Below the pieces are notes generated by a model. The model searched no databases, was not told the DNA's origin, and saw nothing but the letters and a program-made list of their open reading frames with translations. Made by a program: the position numbers and the translations under genes. Of a DNA stretch of 8,022 nucleotides, positions 7,201-8,022 are shown piece after piece. Every line of letters starts with the position of its first letter. Position 1 is the first letter of the stretch. This stretch comes from Verrucomicrobiales bacterium (GTDB lineage Bacteria > Verrucomicrobiota > Verrucomicrobiia > Verrucomicrobiales > DEV007): NCBI GenBank assembly GCA_007123695.1, contig SLGN01000280.1, positions 1 to 8,022 of the forward strand, written 5' to 3'.

Positions 7201-7363
7201 GTCCGACACGCACGAACTGCTCGTCGTCTCGGCGGTGGACGGATCGCGGGGCGCTGCCATGACGCTGCCGTCCAAGCCCGTCCACGAGGGCGTGGCCGTG
7301 GCCGCGGGCCGCGTCTACGTGAGCCTGCAGGACGGGAGCGTGCTTTGCGTGGGCGACAAATGA
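4286..7363 (+). CDS. Exported PQQ-like beta-propeller protein with degenerate methyltransferase-like domain
   Basis: From the ATG at 4286 this is 1025 residues. Residues 16-42 form a signal peptide: arginines, then NSLLAMALCGGLAIASG and a possible cleavage after RALG. This favours 4286 over the GTG at 4190. Residues about 55-190 resemble a class I SAM methyltransferase fold: FLVHGLAAD, LPYSDHLVNLLVVEDL and LDEVLRVVAPDGDIWL correspond to its motifs. However, the glycine-rich SAM loop is absent (HVNFSDPAKLISLSQQ stands there). A linker TWSHRRHDAAGAAV (201-214) matches the WTH-x-x-HDA signature of a large planctomycete/verrucomicrobial family. Residues about 285-600 and 680-1020 hold repeated PQQ-type blades such as GSLVALDPRTGDTL, GDVVCLDPDSGRVQWRY, HRVEALDARTGEPRWSF and GRVYCVRASDGELVWR. 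A cysteine cluster lies at 567 and 586-588 (HSCHCYPMLRG). Enzymatic activity and true PQQ binding are unproven; a periplasmic or surface scaffold or oxidoreductase-like role is possible. The 3' end overlaps the next gene by ATGA. Confidence 0.88.
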   Translation: MARNVPRPLPKLLPSRTFVRNSLLAMALCGGLAIASGNRALGQDSAQPALSRNAGFAAHVNFSDPAKLISLSQQGRFLVHGLAADSGPVGSARAAIREANLEGAVSVETGSLTRLPYSDHLVNLLVVEDLPSLTSRGLGLDEVLRVVAPDGDIWLGLGQQGAEKQNLSNALSSLGVGDIEWVERNGTWAKLTKPRPEEMGTWSHRRHDAAGAAVSTESKLDVPNGLRWVAGPNWATHLRYSAVQGVTASRKQLVYFFDDERPENPDPAPAVELEPSPAGKLRQFSLVGRDAFNGLMLWKRWLAGTPNPSLLITLDDRVFTSLDADGSLVALDPRTGDTLMTYKEVEQPKSAAFAEGRLLVLDSSGDVVCLDPDSGRVQWRYESSSPTDLIAGDGQVFFVSSKRLPDGNRDYPIVCLDLANGREKWVAPTRSWTSGRAPKLILYRDGDLVLSTSKATHGASAEDGSLRWTYKYERIGHGGSYSKVLHFDGLVWVHPAESDGKKQYAWEGLDPKTGEVRKRFMQPKDFSMKHRCFDDRASARQILCGTMDFVDVESGEYEHFAAARHSCRDGGVLPANGQLYTFPHSCHCYPMLRGFLGLASKAELVEESAEVERGPAFGMAAGTSGATGGWPTHRGSSGRSGSTADPGPAGLEALWKQAIAASGGSPLREEWRYKEAGTLSSPVISGDMVIAAAVDAHRVEALDARTGEPRWSFVADGRVEVPPTVHGDLCLFGARNGRVYCVRASDGELVWRQRVAPGDERIVVCGQLESTWPVVGGVLVHQGVAFAAAGRHSHADGGIHVTAFQPADGKVLWRSQPDGFMGLADLLLADDKSVNMIHWQFDARSGSNQADDSDSKRLRAGRLGLLNDSWYTRPIALRKSGQNWKLGDAVGQMLVFDSERVCGFEAGDEKQPTEFGKGTEMLQGPARVWGKRAGDRRSEIEWTVEFPQGSQVRGMALAGDRLYLAGRLQGVESDTHELLVVSAVDGSRGAAMTLPSKPVHEGVAVAAGRVYVSLQDGSVLCVGDK

Positions 7364-8022
7364 GCGACGCGCCGGGACGCGCCGAAGAGACGACCGACGG
7401 CCGGCCCGCGATCCCCGCCTGGCGCAAGGCCCTCTACGCCGCCATCGCCGTCGCGCTTGCGTTCGCCCTGATCGAGCTGGCGCTGGCGCTTTTCGGCGTG
7501 CGCCCGCTGGCGGAGCGCGAAGATCCGTTCGTCGGCTTCAGCGGACATCTGCCCTTGTTCGTGGAAGAGCGCGACGACGACGGCATCCGCTGGTTCCGCA
7601 CCGCGCCGGGCAAGCTGCGGTGGTTCAACGACCAGAGGTTCCGCGCGGACAAGCCGGACGGGGTGAAGCGGGTGTTTTGCCTGGGCGGATCGACCACCCA
7701 GGGGCAGCCGTTCGAGGACAGCGTGGCCTTTCCCGGCTGGTTGCGCGAGCTGCTCGCGGAGGCGGACGAGAGCGGGGAATGGGAGGTGGTCAACGCCGGC
7801 GGCATCAGCTACGCCAGCTACCGCGTCGCCCTCTTGATGGAGGAACTGGCCGCCCATCGGCCGGATCTTTTCATTCTCTACACCGGGCACAACGAGTTCC
7901 TCGAAGAGCGCACCTACGGCGAGATGCGGGAGCAACCCGCGTCGCTGCGCGCCGCCGCGGCGCTGGCGGCGCGCACCCGAGCGGCGACCGTCATGGACCG
8001 GCTGGTGCGGCCCCGCGCGCGC
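7360..8022 (+). CDS. Membrane-anchored SGNH/GDSL-type hydrolase, 3' truncated by window edge
   Basis: The 221 residues present start at an ATG overlapping the previous stop (ATGA), implying translational coupling. After a hydrophilic N-terminus with basic residues (WRK), residues about 24-47 form a single membrane segment (ALYAAIAVALAFALIELALALFG). The SGNH blocks follow: RVFCLGGSTTQGQPF with the nucleophile Ser111 (block I), VVNAGGISYASYR with Gly147/148 (block II), and ILYTGHNEFLEER with Asn178 (block III). Block V (Asp-x-x-His) should lie beyond the window. Family members hydrolyse esters, often O-acetyl groups on carbohydrates, or transfer acyl groups. Homologous PVC proteins often carry C-terminal TPR repeats, which cannot be checked here. 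Pairing with an exported propeller suggests a joint envelope function, which is inference. The reading frame is open to the last base. Confidence 0.85.
   Translation, partial: MSDAPGRAEETTDGRPAIPAWRKALYAAIAVALAFALIELALALFGVRPLAEREDPFVGFSGHLPLFVEERDDDGIRWFRTAPGKLRWFNDQRFRADKPDGVKRVFCLGGSTTQGQPFEDSVAFPGWLRELLAEADESGEWEVVNAGGISYASYRVALLMEELAAHRPDLFILYTGHNEFLEERTYGEMREQPASLRAAAALAARTRAATVMDRLVRPRAR

Noticed and set aside
4367..7285. A 972-codon open frame on the minus strand opposite the propeller gene
   Set aside because: It is fully antisense to a well-recognised protein, has no recognisable motifs and has His/Ala/Arg-rich shadow composition. Long stop-free antisense frames are expected in GC-rich genes with strong third-position bias.
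1..8022. CRISPR array, tRNA, rRNA, insertion sequence or phage genes
   Set aside because: I saw no regularly spaced direct repeats, no cloverleaf-type sequence, no transposase motifs and no terminal inverted repeats with target duplications.

Overview
The window comes from a GC-rich bacterium, most likely of the PVC group (Verrucomicrobiota, Planctomycetota or relatives). The evidence is the gene content. It includes a secreted PQQ-type beta-propeller fused to a decayed methyltransferase fold, a membrane protein ending in an SHD1-like domain, and an N-terminally anchored SGNH hydrolase with GGST and GHNE blocks. None of the genes has a convincing Shine-Dalgarno site at its start, so I did not use one to choose starts. 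This taxonomic call is inference from family knowledge, not from a search.

Left part (1-2599), minus strand. Reading 3'-to-5' along the + strand, a 284-residue membrane protein (1745-2599) comes first. It is followed by a hairpin that may be a terminator (1711-1728) and then a C5 cytosine DNA methyltransferase (250-1524). The methyltransferase is nearly complete, but its 5' end is odd. The conserved motif I lies upstream of the only in-frame ATG, and an in-frame TGA separates that motif from any upstream ATG. Beyond the methyltransferase stop, the same frame stays open for 78 more codons (13-249) with protein-like composition. It ends in a GTGA overlap that could start a further gene off the left edge. 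No restriction enzyme is visible.

Middle (2600-4285). A 180-bp divergent region carries a good sigma70-like promoter for asnS (asparaginyl-tRNA synthetase, 2780-4147). Its -10 element sits only 5 bp before the ATG, which predicts a leaderless mRNA. A 138-bp gap with several small inverted repeats follows asnS.

Right part (4286-8022), plus strand. A large exported beta-propeller protein (about 1025 residues from the preferred ATG) overlaps by ATGA with a membrane-anchored SGNH/GDSL-type hydrolase that runs off the right edge. The two look translationally coupled and probably act in the cell envelope or periplasm; their joint substrate is unknown. The asnS gene is an ordinary housekeeping gene. 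The less routine material is the methyltransferase boundary region and the propeller/SGNH pair.
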